A DNA stretch of 26,761 nucleotides from an uncultured Alistipes sp. (lineage in GTDB: Bacteria; Bacteroidota; Bacteroidia; Bacteroidales; Rikenellaceae), in NCBI GenBank assembly GCA_900769445.1, contig CAAGGR010000028.1:1-26761 (forward strand). The letters are read 5' to 3'. A model generated the notes under the pieces. That model ran no database searches. It saw only the letters and a list, made by a program, of their open reading frames with translations, and had not been told where the DNA came from. Below are positions 1 through 6,930 of the stretch, piece after piece. Position 1 is the stretch's first letter. Each line of letters begins with the position of its first letter. A program made the position numbers and the translations under genes.

Positions 1-41
1 GGCTCAAGTGACTGGAGTTCAGACGTGTGCTCTTCCGATCT
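1..41. other. Illumina adapter contamination at contig end
   Basis: Positions 8-41 match, as I remember it, the 34-nt TruSeq read-2/index adapter, including its characteristic end GCTCTTCCGATCT. The seven bases before it (1-7) are where an i7 index would lie. This is library-construction sequence, not genome, so genomic DNA starts at about position 42. Nothing upstream should be used for gene or operon inference. Confidence 0.95.
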
Positions 42-43
42 GC

Positions 44-115
44 AACAAAGAGCTAAGCAGCTATCGCTGCGCGCATTGTATGACCCCCAACGAGGAGTTT
101 TTGATATTTAAGTAG
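44..115 (+). CDS. Possible 3' end of an unidentified gene (partial)
   Basis: Reading directly out of the adapter junction, one plus-strand frame stays open for 23 codons and ends at TAG 113-115. It contains a Cys-x-x-Cys pair (RCAHC) followed by an acidic and hydrophobic tail ending EEFLIFK. That would fit the C-terminal zinc-ribbon-like end of a small protein, but 23 codons is too short to establish coding. I do not recognise the family. It converges on rnpB and its terminator, which is a reasonable position for a gene end. It could equally be chance. Confidence 0.25.
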   Translation, partial: NKELSSYRCAHCMTPNEEFLIFK

Positions 116-185
116 CGCCCTATTGTCTTGAAAGTTCAGCCGCGCGCCCTACGCCCGCACGCTCTGCCCACCCAACCATAATCAT

Positions 186-217
186 AAAAAATCCCGACCA
201 CCTTTGCGATGGTCGGG
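186..217 (-). terminator. Rho-independent terminator of rnpB
   Basis: On the minus strand, CCCGACCA (217-210) pairs perfectly with TGGTCGGG (200-193) across a 9-nt loop. It is followed by one A and a run of six T (191-186). It lies about 8 nt past the rnpB 3' end and faces the right way to end that transcript. Confidence 0.85.
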
Positions 218-224
218 CATACTA

Positions 225-567
225 TTGCAAGCGCTATAAGCCGAGTTCTGTACCCCCGAAAGGGCCTCTATCATTTATCTACAACTACGGTCACCCGCAG
301 CTTCTAGCAACCTACCCCCCGACATTGGACGAGCAACCCTTAATTGTCGGTATACATGGTCTTGCAACCCACGAGACGCACAGCCGAGGAGTATTGCTAC
401 CCTCGCGGTGGGCTCTTACCCCGCCTTCTCACCCTTACCCTTGCGGGCGGTTATTTTCTTCTACGTTACTATACCCTCACGGACATCAAGCCGTTAACTT
501 GCGTGGTGCTCTATGTTGCTCGGACTTTCCTCCCCCACCTTGCGGTGGCAGCGATAGAGCGCAAATG
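225..567 (-). ncRNA. rnpB: RNase P RNA (bacterial class A type)
   Basis: This is the catalytic RNA of RNase P, which removes 5' leaders from tRNA precursors together with the RnpA protein. On the minus strand the conserved 5' block GAGGAAAGTCCGAGC is at 532-518. The conserved 3' block ACAGAACTCGGCTTAT is at 251-236. The ends can pair as helix P1: GCGCTcTA near 562-555 with TATAGCGC near 238-231. The length of about 343 nt is normal. A -7 promoter box ends at 573, which places the 5' end near 565-568, and a terminator follows at 217-186. Short plus-strand reading frames across 325-607 are by-products of the RNA's structure. The exact ends are my estimate. Confidence 0.95.
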
Positions 568-572
568 CGTGG

Positions 573-602
573 CAAAGATAATAAAAAAAGTAAAAAGTGA
601 AA
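573..602 (-). promoter_or_regulatory. Predicted rnpB promoter
   Basis: Reading on the minus strand, TATCTTTG (580-573) matches the Bacteroidetes -7 consensus TAnnTTTG exactly. TTTC (602-599), one mismatch from the -33 TTTG, lies 18 bp upstream. The expected start at about 565-568 agrees with the P1 helix of rnpB. Confidence 0.65.
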
Positions 603-626
603 ACTGAAACTTAAATCAGCGCGAGA

Positions 627-787
627 CCAATTTCTTGTCAGAAGGGGTCATCTGGGGAAATTTCTCAGGAGAAGGCTGCAGATGCAACGCTCGGCAAAAA
701 TCCCGACGATGGGCTGTACTTGGCGTACTGCTCATTGTCGGGACTTTTTGTTAGCGGCAGCAGATGTCTGCCTTATCGTGAGAAATT
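627..787. repeat. 129-bp palindromic element plus duplicated left arm (copy 1)
   Basis: The spacer between the dnaK stop and the rnpB promoter is one large imperfect palindrome. The main element runs from about 659 to 787. AATTTCTCA (659-667) pairs with TGAGAAATT (779-787). Inside, a long hairpin pairs 701-719 with 725-743: 18 of 19 positions, two of them G·T, with one T·T mismatch four pairs below a TTGGC loop. A5 and T5 tracts flank it, so it resembles a bidirectional terminator. An extra copy of the left arm sits outside at 629-654. Bases 627-648 are identical to 13497-13518. The right end overlaps the dnaK stop codon. It could be a repeat family serving as a terminator, or a MITE/REP-like element; no transposase is visible. 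Confidence 0.75.
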
Positions 788-2687
788 ACTTTACCTCCTC
801 AAACTCTACATCCTCAGGCTGCGCCTGCTGCTGCTCTGCACCAGCACCTGGGTTAGCACCCTGTGCGCCCTGTGCCTGCTGAGCCTGCTGCTGAGCGTAG
901 ATATCCTGTGAGGCTGCCTGCCAAGCAGCGTTAAGTGCCTCGATAGCTGTATCGATAGCTGCGATGTCCTTAGATGCGTGTGCCTCCTTAAGCTTTGCAA
1001 GAGCGCCCTCGATAGCTGACTTCTTATCTGCAGGAAGCTTATCGCCATACTCCTTCAAATTCTTCTCTGAAGCGAAGATATTTGAGTCAGCCATATTAAT
1101 CTTCTCGATACGCTCCTTCTCAGCCTTATCCTTAGCCTCGTTAGCCTTAGCCTCGTCGCGCATACGCTGAATCTCAGCATCTGTCAAACCACTTGAAGCC
1201 TCGATACGAATCTTCTGCTCCTTACCTGTGCCGAGATCCTTAGCAGATACGTTAAGGATACCGTTAGCGTCGATATCGAAGGTAACCTCAATCTGTGGCA
1301 CACCACGTGGAGCTGCTGGAATACCATCAAGGTTGAACTGACCAATAGACTTGTTGTCTGCGGCCATAGCGCGCTCACCCTGACATACGTTGATAGTTAC
1401 AGTTGGCTGGTTATCGGCAGCTGTAGAGAATACCTGGCTCTTACGAGTAGGGATTGTTGTGTTAGCCTCGATAAGGCGTGTCATCACACCACCCAAAGTC
1501 TCGATACCGAGCGAAAGTGGAGTAACATCCAACAAAAGCACATCCTTAACCTCACCAGTAAGAACGCCACCCTGGATAGCAGCACCTACAGCCACAACCT
1601 CATCTGGGTTTACTGAGCGGTTAGGAGCCTTACCGAAGAACTCCTCAACAACGCGCTGGATAGCAGGGATACGTGTAGAACCACCCACAAGGATAACCTC
1701 GTCGATCTGGCTTGCCTGCAAGCCTGCATCGCGCAAAGCTACACGACATGGCTCGATAGTCTTCTGTACAAGGTGGTCGCAAAGCTGCTCGAACTTAGCG
1801 CGTGTAAGTGTCATTACAAGGTGCTGAGGAATACCATTTACTGGCATGATGTATGGGAGGTTGATATCTGTTGTTGTAGCAGATGAAAGCTCAATCTTAG
1901 CCTTCTCAGCAGCCTCCTTCAAGCGCTGCAATGCCATAGGATCCTGACGAAGGTCGATCTGGTGCTCAGCCTTGAATGCCTCAGCCATATAGTCGATTAG
2001 AACGTGGTCGAAGTCATCACCACCAAGGTGAGTATCACCATTTGTAGACTTAACCTCGAATACGCCATCACCCAACTCAAGGATTGAGATATCGAAGGTA
2101 CCACCACCAAGGTCGTATACAGCAATCTTCATATCGTTCTGCTTCTTATCAAGACCATATGCCAAAGCCGCAGCTGTAGGCTCGTTGATGATACGACGTA
2201 CCTTCAAACCTGCAATCTCACCTGCCTCCTTAGTAGCCTGACGCTGTGAGTCTGAGAAGTATGCAGGAACGGTGATAACTGCCTCTGTAACCTCCTGACC
2301 AAGGTAATCCTCTGCTGTCTTCTTCATCTTCTGAAGGATGATAGCCGAGATCTCCTGTGGAGTGTACTGACGACCGTCGATGTCAACACGTGGAGTGTTG
2401 TTGTCGCCCTTAACAATTGCATAAGGGGCGCGCTTAATATCCTCAGTTACAGCATCGTAACGCTCACCCATGAAACGCTTAATAGAGAATACTGTACGCT
2501 TAGGGTTGGTGATAGCCTGACGCTTTGCAGGATCACCCACCTTACGCTCGCCATCGTTAGTGAATGCTACTACCGAAGGAGTTGTACGATGACCCTCTGC
2601 GTTAGGAATAACAACAGGCTCGTTACCCTCCATTACAGCCACACACGAGTTGGTTGTACCCAAATCAATACCAATAATCTTGCTCAT
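786..2687 (-). CDS. dnaK: Hsp70 chaperone DnaK
   Basis: This is the cytoplasmic ATP-dependent chaperone that binds unfolded polypeptides with DnaJ and GrpE; neither partner gene is in this window. The 633 residues are full length. The N-terminal nucleotide-binding domain shows DLGTTNS (8-14), the phosphate-2 motif DLGGGTFD and the adenosine motif VGGSTRIPA. The interdomain linker region DVLLLDVTPLSLG follows, then the substrate-binding domain, the helical lid, and a Gln/Ala/Gly-rich tail ending DVEFEEVK (related to the E. coli EEVKDKK ending). The ATG at 2687 gives the canonical MSKIIGIDLG start. A consensus promoter lies at 2803-2771 with palindromic sites around and beyond it. Codon use is strongly biased, as expected for an abundant protein. 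The stop codon is embedded in a palindromic repeat. Confidence 0.98.
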   Translation of the reverse strand: MSKIIGIDLGTTNSCVAVMEGNEPVVIPNAEGHRTTPSVVAFTNDGERKVGDPAKRQAITNPKRTVFSIKRFMGERYDAVTEDIKRAPYAIVKGDNNTPRVDIDGRQYTPQEISAIILQKMKKTAEDYLGQEVTEAVITVPAYFSDSQRQATKEAGEIAGLKVRRIINEPTAAALAYGLDKKQNDMKIAVYDLGGGTFDISILELGDGVFEVKSTNGDTHLGGDDFDHVLIDYMAEAFKAEHQIDLRQDPMALQRLKEAAEKAKIELSSATTTDINLPYIMPVNGIPQHLVMTLTRAKFEQLCDHLVQKTIEPCRVALRDAGLQASQIDEVILVGGSTRIPAIQRVVEEFFGKAPNRSVNPDEVVAVGAAIQGGVLTGEVKDVLLLDVTPLSLGIETLGGVMTRLIEANTTIPTRKSQVFSTAADNQPTVTINVCQGERAMAADNKSIGQFNLDGIPAAPRGVPQIEVTFDIDANGILNVSAKDLGTGKEQKIRIEASSGLTDAEIQRMRDEAKANEAKDKAEKERIEKINMADSNIFASEKNLKEYGDKLPADKKSAIEGALAKLKEAHASKDIAAIDTAIEALNAAWQAASQDIYAQQQAQQAQGAQGANPGAGAEQQQAQPEDVEFEEVK

Positions 2688-2770
2688 AATTCTTAAATTT
2701 TATATTTGTTAATAATCTCTTCTTCTGTCTGTGTAACACCTTTTTTTCGCTGTTACGATTTCTTGCCGAA

Positions 2771-2803
2771 CAAACGTAGTGCCAAACAAAAAAACGCGTC
2801 AAA
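2771..2803 (-). promoter_or_regulatory. Predicted dnaK promoter
   Basis: On the minus strand, TTTG (2803-2800) and TACGTTTG (2778-2771) are separated by 21 bp, matching the Bacteroidetes TTTG/TAnnTTTG consensus. The implied start near 2764 leaves a leader of about 75 nt before the dnaK ATG. The -33 box lies within the small inverted repeat at 2796-2811. Confidence 0.65.
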
Positions 2804-2895
2804 ACTGACGCACTTCTTCTATTTCTTATGACAAAACTGCCATACCAAACCATCTCCAACTGACATTTTGTCAGCACAAATGACAAAACAAACTG
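2796..2895. promoter_or_regulatory. Operator-like palindromes upstream of dnaK
   Basis: Two perfect inverted repeats lie here. GCGTCA-aaac-TGACGC (2796-2811) overlaps the predicted -33 box. CTGACA-ttt-TGTCAG is at 2860-2874. Related half-sites TGACAAAA recur at 2829-2836 and 2880-2887. The shared CTGACA-like core suggests a transcription-factor binding cluster. It is not the HrcA CIRCE sequence. No regulator gene is adjacent, so the factor is unknown. Confidence 0.5.
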
Positions 2896-3055
2896 AAATG
2901 TGAAAAGGGGAAACTAAAAAGAGTGGTGTCTGCGACGCGTGTTTATGAACGAGTATAATACCAAAGGGCAAAAAGGTTCATAAAAGGGCCTAAAGGGTAA
3001 AATATAAAAAGGCATAGCCTTTTAACTATTACTAACTACGAATTGCTAATTGGTA
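2896..3055. other. Rest of dnaK-yggS spacer, nothing further seen
   Basis: The spacer between dnaK and yggS is 368 bp. Beyond the dnaK promoter, the operator cluster and the yggS terminator (3007-3023), it is A/T-rich sequence with several AAAGGG/AAAAGG stretches. I see no credible reading frame or RNA gene in it. Confidence 0.5.
3007..3023 (-). terminator. Terminator after yggS
   Basis: On the minus strand AAAAGGC-tat-GCCTTTT forms a 7-bp perfect hairpin and continues into TTATATTTT. It begins about 33 nt past the yggS stop codon. Confidence 0.6.
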
Positions 3056-3715
3056 TTAGTATTCTCGCTGACCAAAAATTGCAGTACCAATACGCACCAT
3101 CGTAGAGCCATACTCCAATGCCAAAGGATAGTCGTCGGACATACCAATAGAGAGTGTGTCGAACGCCTCGCCAAGGCGTGGTTTTAGCGACTCGAAAATA
3201 TCCTTGATACGCTGGAAATCAGCGCGCACAACACTCTCATTATCAGTATTTGAAGCGATGGTCATAACACCACGAACGCGCACATGCGACATACGGCTTA
3301 GAGCATCCGTTGCGAGGTAGTCGAGAAGCTCCTGCTCCGACCATCCCGATTTTGTCTCCTCCTGCGCAACGTGCACTTCAAGGAGTATATCTATCGTGCG
3401 GTCGAGTTTTGCCGCCTGCTTCTCAATCTCCTCAATAAGGCGCTCAGAATCCACCGATGCAATCATCGACACGAAGGGGGCTATCATCTTGACCTTGTTG
3501 GTTTGCAGATGTCCAATCATCGTCCACACGATATCCTTAGGCATGACCTCATATTTTGCGGCCATCTCCTGAGGACGGCTCTCGCCAAAGATACGCTGAC
3601 CTGCATCATATGCCTCCTGTAGACGCTCCGCAGGATGAAACTTCGACACAGCAACAAGGTTTACCCCTTCAGGTAGGGTTGCCAATATTCTCTCTAAACG
3701 CTCCTTAATAGTCAT
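3056..3715 (-). CDS. yggS: YggS/PROSC-family PLP homeostasis protein
   Basis: This small cytosolic protein binds pyridoxal 5'-phosphate and helps keep B6 vitamers and amino-acid pools balanced; the family has no confirmed catalytic activity. It has 219 residues, within the usual range. The PLP-binding lysine is K25 in VAVSKFHP. The family block IGHLQTNKVK follows, and the C-terminal LSIGMSDDYPLALEYGSTMVRIGTAIFG lines the phosphate site in this fold. The usual GENR is GESR here. The gene stands alone, divergent from the C69 peptidase gene, with its own -7 box at 3745-3738 and a terminator at 3023-3007. The ATG at 3715 is the only sensible start. Confidence 0.95.
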   Translation of the reverse strand: MTIKERLERILATLPEGVNLVAVSKFHPAERLQEAYDAGQRIFGESRPQEMAAKYEVMPKDIVWTMIGHLQTNKVKMIAPFVSMIASVDSERLIEEIEKQAAKLDRTIDILLEVHVAQEETKSGWSEQELLDYLATDALSRMSHVRVRGVMTIASNTDNESVVRADFQRIKDIFESLKPRLGEAFDTLSIGMSDDYPLALEYGSTMVRIGTAIFGQREY

Positions 3716-3737
3716 AGTTAATCGTTTAATTCGCCTA

Positions 3738-3745
3738 CAAAATTA
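3738..3745 (-). promoter_or_regulatory. Predicted yggS -7 box
   Basis: TAATTTTG on the minus strand matches TAnnTTTG and lies 22 bp before the yggS ATG. I see no good -33 TTTG at the expected distance, so this is only a partial match. Confidence 0.45.
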
Positions 3746-3787
3746 GTAAATTACATTAAATATAAGGGAGTATTTCAAAAAAATTGC

Positions 3788-3795
3788 TACCTTTG
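3788..3795 (+). promoter_or_regulatory. Predicted -7 box for the C69 peptidase-lpdA operon
   Basis: TACCTTTG matches TAnnTTTG exactly and lies 46 bp upstream of the peptidase ATG at 3842. No TTTG is visible at the expected -33 spacing. Confidence 0.5.
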
Positions 3796-3841
3796 GAAGA
3801 TTTTAAGAATTAAGTATAACAATAATAACCTAAAACAAATT

Positions 3842-5470
3842 ATGAACAGACTACTTAAAGTTGTTGCCCTCGTGGGCGCACTCTTTGCAGGCATCACAAC
3901 GGCGGATGCTTGTACGAACTTTATCGTAACACGCGGAGCTTCGACCGATGGCTCAAATATGGTAACCTACGCTGCCGACTCTCACGGTCTCTATGGCTCA
4001 CTATACCAGTATATCCCTGGTAAATTTACCGAGTGGATGGATGTAACAGAATGGGATACTGGCCGCTACATCGGCAAGATTAAGCAGGCTCCTGTAACCT
4101 TCCGCACTCTTGGTAACTCTAACGAGCATTCGCTCTTTATCACTGAGACTACATTCGGTGGTCGTCCAGAGTTGGAGGATCCAAAGGGTGGCATCGACTA
4201 CGGCTCACTTATCTACATCACCTTGCAGCGCGCTAAGACCGCTCGCGAGGCTATTGACATCATCGTAGAGCTTGCTAACACCTATGGCTACTGCTCATCT
4301 GGCGAGTCATTCTCACTTATCGACCAGCAGGAGGCTTGGATTATGGAGCTTATCGGCAAGGGTCCAGAGGATAAGGGTATCGTTTGGGTGGCACGTCGTA
4401 TTCCTGATGGCTATGTTTCAGCTCACGCAAATCAGGCTCGTATCACTACATTCCCTTGGAACGACCCTGAGAACTGTATCTACGCACCAGATGTAGCAGA
4501 TGTAGCTCGTAAGTTCGGCTGGTTCGAGGGCGAGAACAAGGATTTCAGCTTTGCTGATGCTTATGCGCCACTCGATTTCGGTGCTATGCGTGGTTGCGAG
4601 GCTCGTGTTTGGGCATTCTTCCGCACCGTAGCTGACGATATGGATCAGTACGAGGACTACGCTATGGGACACAACCCTAACAACCGTATGCCTTTGTGGG
4701 TTATGCCACGCGAGAAGGTATCGCCAAAGCTCCTTATGGACTGCATGCGCGACCACTACGAGGGTACAAAGATGGATATGACCACAGATATTGGTGCTGG
4801 TGGCGAGGGCTGCCCATACCGTTGGCGCCCTATGTACTTCACCGTTGACGGCGTGGAGTACTGCAACGAGCGTGCTACAGCAACTCAGCAGACAGGCTTC
4901 TGGCTTGTAGGTCAGGCTCGCCCTGAGAAGGTGGGTATCCTTTGGTTTGGTACAGATGATGCTGCCACATCACCTCTTACTCCTATCTATGTTAACTCTT
5001 TGGAGGTGCCAGAGGCTCTTAAAGAGGGCAATGGCTCTATGTTGGAATACTCAGATACTGCGATGTTCTGGGTTACAAACCGTGTTGCTCAGTTTGCATA
5101 CTTGCGCTACAACATCGTGGGCAAGCACGTTCGCGAGGAGGTAGATGCTTGGGAGAATGCTATGATTGAGGCTGTAAACGGCATGGATATCGCATTGGCA
5201 CAGATCTCAAACTGCAAGAAGGCTCGTAAGGCTGCTACAAACTTTACCGTAGCTACTGCTCAGACCCTATTCGATAAGTGGGTAGACCTCGATAAGTATC
5301 TTATGGTTAAGTATATCGACGGTAACGTTAAGGGCGAGGAGAACGGCAAGTTCATTGACAATGGCAATGGCAAGGATATCCCAGGTAAGATTCTACAGCC
5401 TGGCTACACAGAGAACTGGAAGCGCGCTGTAGCAGCAGATAAGGGTGAGATTTTGAAAGTTGTAAAGTAA
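3842..5470 (+). CDS. Secreted C69-family dipeptidase (PepD-like)
   Basis: This is a predicted N-terminal-nucleophile peptidase of MEROPS family C69, which cleaves dipeptides or acts as an aminohydrolase. Residues 1-23 form a signal sequence (NRLLK, a hydrophobic core, then ADA). Cleavage would expose Cys24 in ACTNFIV, the expected catalytic N-terminal cysteine. STDGSNM follows, close to the family's usual T-x-DGS. ADAC does not fit a lipobox well, so I do not call a lipoprotein. The 542 residues are typical of Bacteroidetes members. Codon use is heavily biased (GCT, AAG, GAG, CGT), suggesting high expression. lpdA starts 25 bp downstream on the same strand. The substrate is unknown; periplasmic or extracellular peptide scavenging is the likely role. 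Confidence 0.88.
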   Translation: MNRLLKVVALVGALFAGITTADACTNFIVTRGASTDGSNMVTYAADSHGLYGSLYQYIPGKFTEWMDVTEWDTGRYIGKIKQAPVTFRTLGNSNEHSLFITETTFGGRPELEDPKGGIDYGSLIYITLQRAKTAREAIDIIVELANTYGYCSSGESFSLIDQQEAWIMELIGKGPEDKGIVWVARRIPDGYVSAHANQARITTFPWNDPENCIYAPDVADVARKFGWFEGENKDFSFADAYAPLDFGAMRGCEARVWAFFRTVADDMDQYEDYAMGHNPNNRMPLWVMPREKVSPKLLMDCMRDHYEGTKMDMTTDIGAGGEGCPYRWRPMYFTVDGVEYCNERATATQQTGFWLVGQARPEKVGILWFGTDDAATSPLTPIYVNSLEVPEALKEGNGSMLEYSDTAMFWVTNRVAQFAYLRYNIVGKHVREEVDAWENAMIEAVNGMDIALAQISNCKKARKAATNFTVATAQTLFDKWVDLDKYLMVKYIDGNVKGEENGKFIDNGNGKDIPGKILQPGYTENWKRAVAADKGEILKVVK

Positions 5471-5495
5471 GAAGTTTCTAAAATAGATATTGACT

Positions 5496-6878
5496 ATGGA
5501 CAACAGATATGATATTATCGTAGTCGGCTCAGGCCCTGGTGGCTATGTTGCCGCTATCCGTGCTGCACAGTGTGGCAAGCGCGTGGCTATCGTTGAGAAG
5601 GCTGATGCTGGTGGCGTGTGCCTCAACTGGGGTTGTATCCCTACTAAGGCTCTTGTGCGCTCAGCACAGGTATACGCAGACTGCAAAGCAGCAGCAACAT
5701 TCGGTATCGCTATCGAAGGCGAGGTAAAGCCAGACTGGACAAAGATGGTGGAGCGCGAGCGTATGGTTGCCTCAACTATGAATAAGGGTGTTCAGTTCCT
5801 TTTGAAGAAGAACAACATCGACGTTATCGCAGGCTTCGGTCGCCTAAAGGCGTCGGATGTCGTAGAGGTTGAGGGTGTAGACTATGAGGCTGACCATATC
5901 ATCCTCGCTACTGGCGCACGTCCACGAGTTATGCCATTCATGCCTGTCGATGGCAAGCATATCATCTCCTCAAAGGAGGCGTTGGTATTGCCAGAGTTGC
6001 CAGAGTCTATGGTTGTTGTAGGCTCAGGCGCTATCGGCTCTGAGTTCGCATATATCTACGCAACATTGGGTGTTAAGGTTACTATCATCGAGTATATGCC
6101 ACAGATTATGCCTCTTGAGGATGAGGATACAGCTAAGGCTATGGAGCGCGCCTTCCGAAAGCTACGCGCTACAGTGATGACCTCAACTACTGTTAAGCAA
6201 GTTAGTGTTAACGATGAGGGCAAGTGCGTAATCGACATCGAGGGCAAGAAGGGCGCACAGACTATCGAGGCAGACATCGTACTCTCTGCAGTAGGTATCA
6301 AGTCTAACATCGAGGATATGGGTCTTGAGGAACTTGGCATCGAGATCGAGCGCGACAAGATTAAGGTTGACGAGCACTTCAAAACCAATGTTGACGGAGT
6401 GTACGCCATTGGCGATATCATCGCTACTCCTGCTCTTGCACACGTTGCATCTACCGAGGCTATCCACTGCGTAGAGCATATCTGCGGTCTTAACCCAGAG
6501 CCAATCGACTACTCAACAATCCCATCGTGCATCTTCACCTCACCAGAGGTGGCATCTGTAGGTATGACCGAGGCACAGGTGCAGGCTCAGGGCATCGAGT
6601 ATAAGGTTGGTAAGTTCCCATACACCGCATCGGGTAAGGCTACCGCTGCTGGCGAGCGCGATGGCTTCGTGAAGCTTATCTTTGATAAGGAGGAGAAGTT
6701 GCTTGGTGCGCACTTCGTAGGCCACAACGTTACGGAGATGATTGGCGAGCCTACATTGGCCAAGGTCTTGGGCGTAGATGCTCACCGCATCGCTCGCACC
6801 ATCCACGCACATCCATCTATGCATGAGGCTGTTATGGAGGCTGCGGAGGATGCTTTGGGATGTTCGATACACGTATAA
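5496..6878 (+). CDS. lpdA: Dihydrolipoyl dehydrogenase (E3)
   Basis: This cytoplasmic FAD enzyme reoxidises dihydrolipoamide with NAD+ for 2-oxoacid dehydrogenase complexes or the glycine cleavage system. Starting at ATG 5496 (460 residues) it shows the FAD-binding GSGPGG (11-16) and the redox disulfide C42/C47 in GGVCLNWGCIPTK. A second dinucleotide motif, VVGSGAIGSEFA, follows, then the FAD motif GVYAIGDI. The C-terminal active base is H439 with E444 (HAHPSMHE). An upstream TTG at 5490 would add two residues, but the ATG gives the standard start. It lies 25 bp after the C69 peptidase and is followed by a strong hairpin. No E1, E2, lipoate or glycine-cleavage gene is in the window. Confidence 0.95.
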   Translation: MDNRYDIIVVGSGPGGYVAAIRAAQCGKRVAIVEKADAGGVCLNWGCIPTKALVRSAQVYADCKAAATFGIAIEGEVKPDWTKMVERERMVASTMNKGVQFLLKKNNIDVIAGFGRLKASDVVEVEGVDYEADHIILATGARPRVMPFMPVDGKHIISSKEALVLPELPESMVVVGSGAIGSEFAYIYATLGVKVTIIEYMPQIMPLEDEDTAKAMERAFRKLRATVMTSTTVKQVSVNDEGKCVIDIEGKKGAQTIEADIVLSAVGIKSNIEDMGLEELGIEIERDKIKVDEHFKTNVDGVYAIGDIIATPALAHVASTEAIHCVEHICGLNPEPIDYSTIPSCIFTSPEVASVGMTEAQVQAQGIEYKVGKFPYTASGKATAAGERDGFVKLIFDKEEKLLGAHFVGHNVTEMIGEPTLAKVLGVDAHRIARTIHAHPSMHEAVMEAAEDALGCSIHV

Positions 6879-6888
6879 TTTATATATT

Positions 6889-6921
6889 ATGAAAGGTGGT
6901 GCATAATGTACCACCTTTCAT
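6889..6921 (+). terminator. Strong hairpin between lpdA and truA
   Basis: ATGAAAGGTGGT (6889-6900) pairs perfectly with ACCACCTTTCAT (6910-6921) across a 9-nt loop, followed by TTATTTTCT. It looks like the lpdA terminator. The 3' arm ends only 9 bp before the truA ATG, so a read-through transcript would carry this hairpin over the truA start region. Confidence 0.7.
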
Positions 6922-6930
6922 TTATTTTCT

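Noticed and set aside
325..607. Two overlapping plus-strand open frames of about 90 codons
   Set aside because: They lie antisense across the RNase P RNA gene, whose conserved blocks are unmistakable. The predicted proteins have no recognisable features.
682..911. Short plus-strand frames at the dnaK-rnpB spacer
   Set aside because: They run through the palindromic repeat and into the antisense of the dnaK tail. They are Cys/Ala-rich by-products of Gln/Ala-rich dnaK codons.
1390..1827. 145-codon frame antisense to dnaK
   Set aside because: dnaK is certain on the other strand. Antisense frames of this size are common opposite codon-biased genes.
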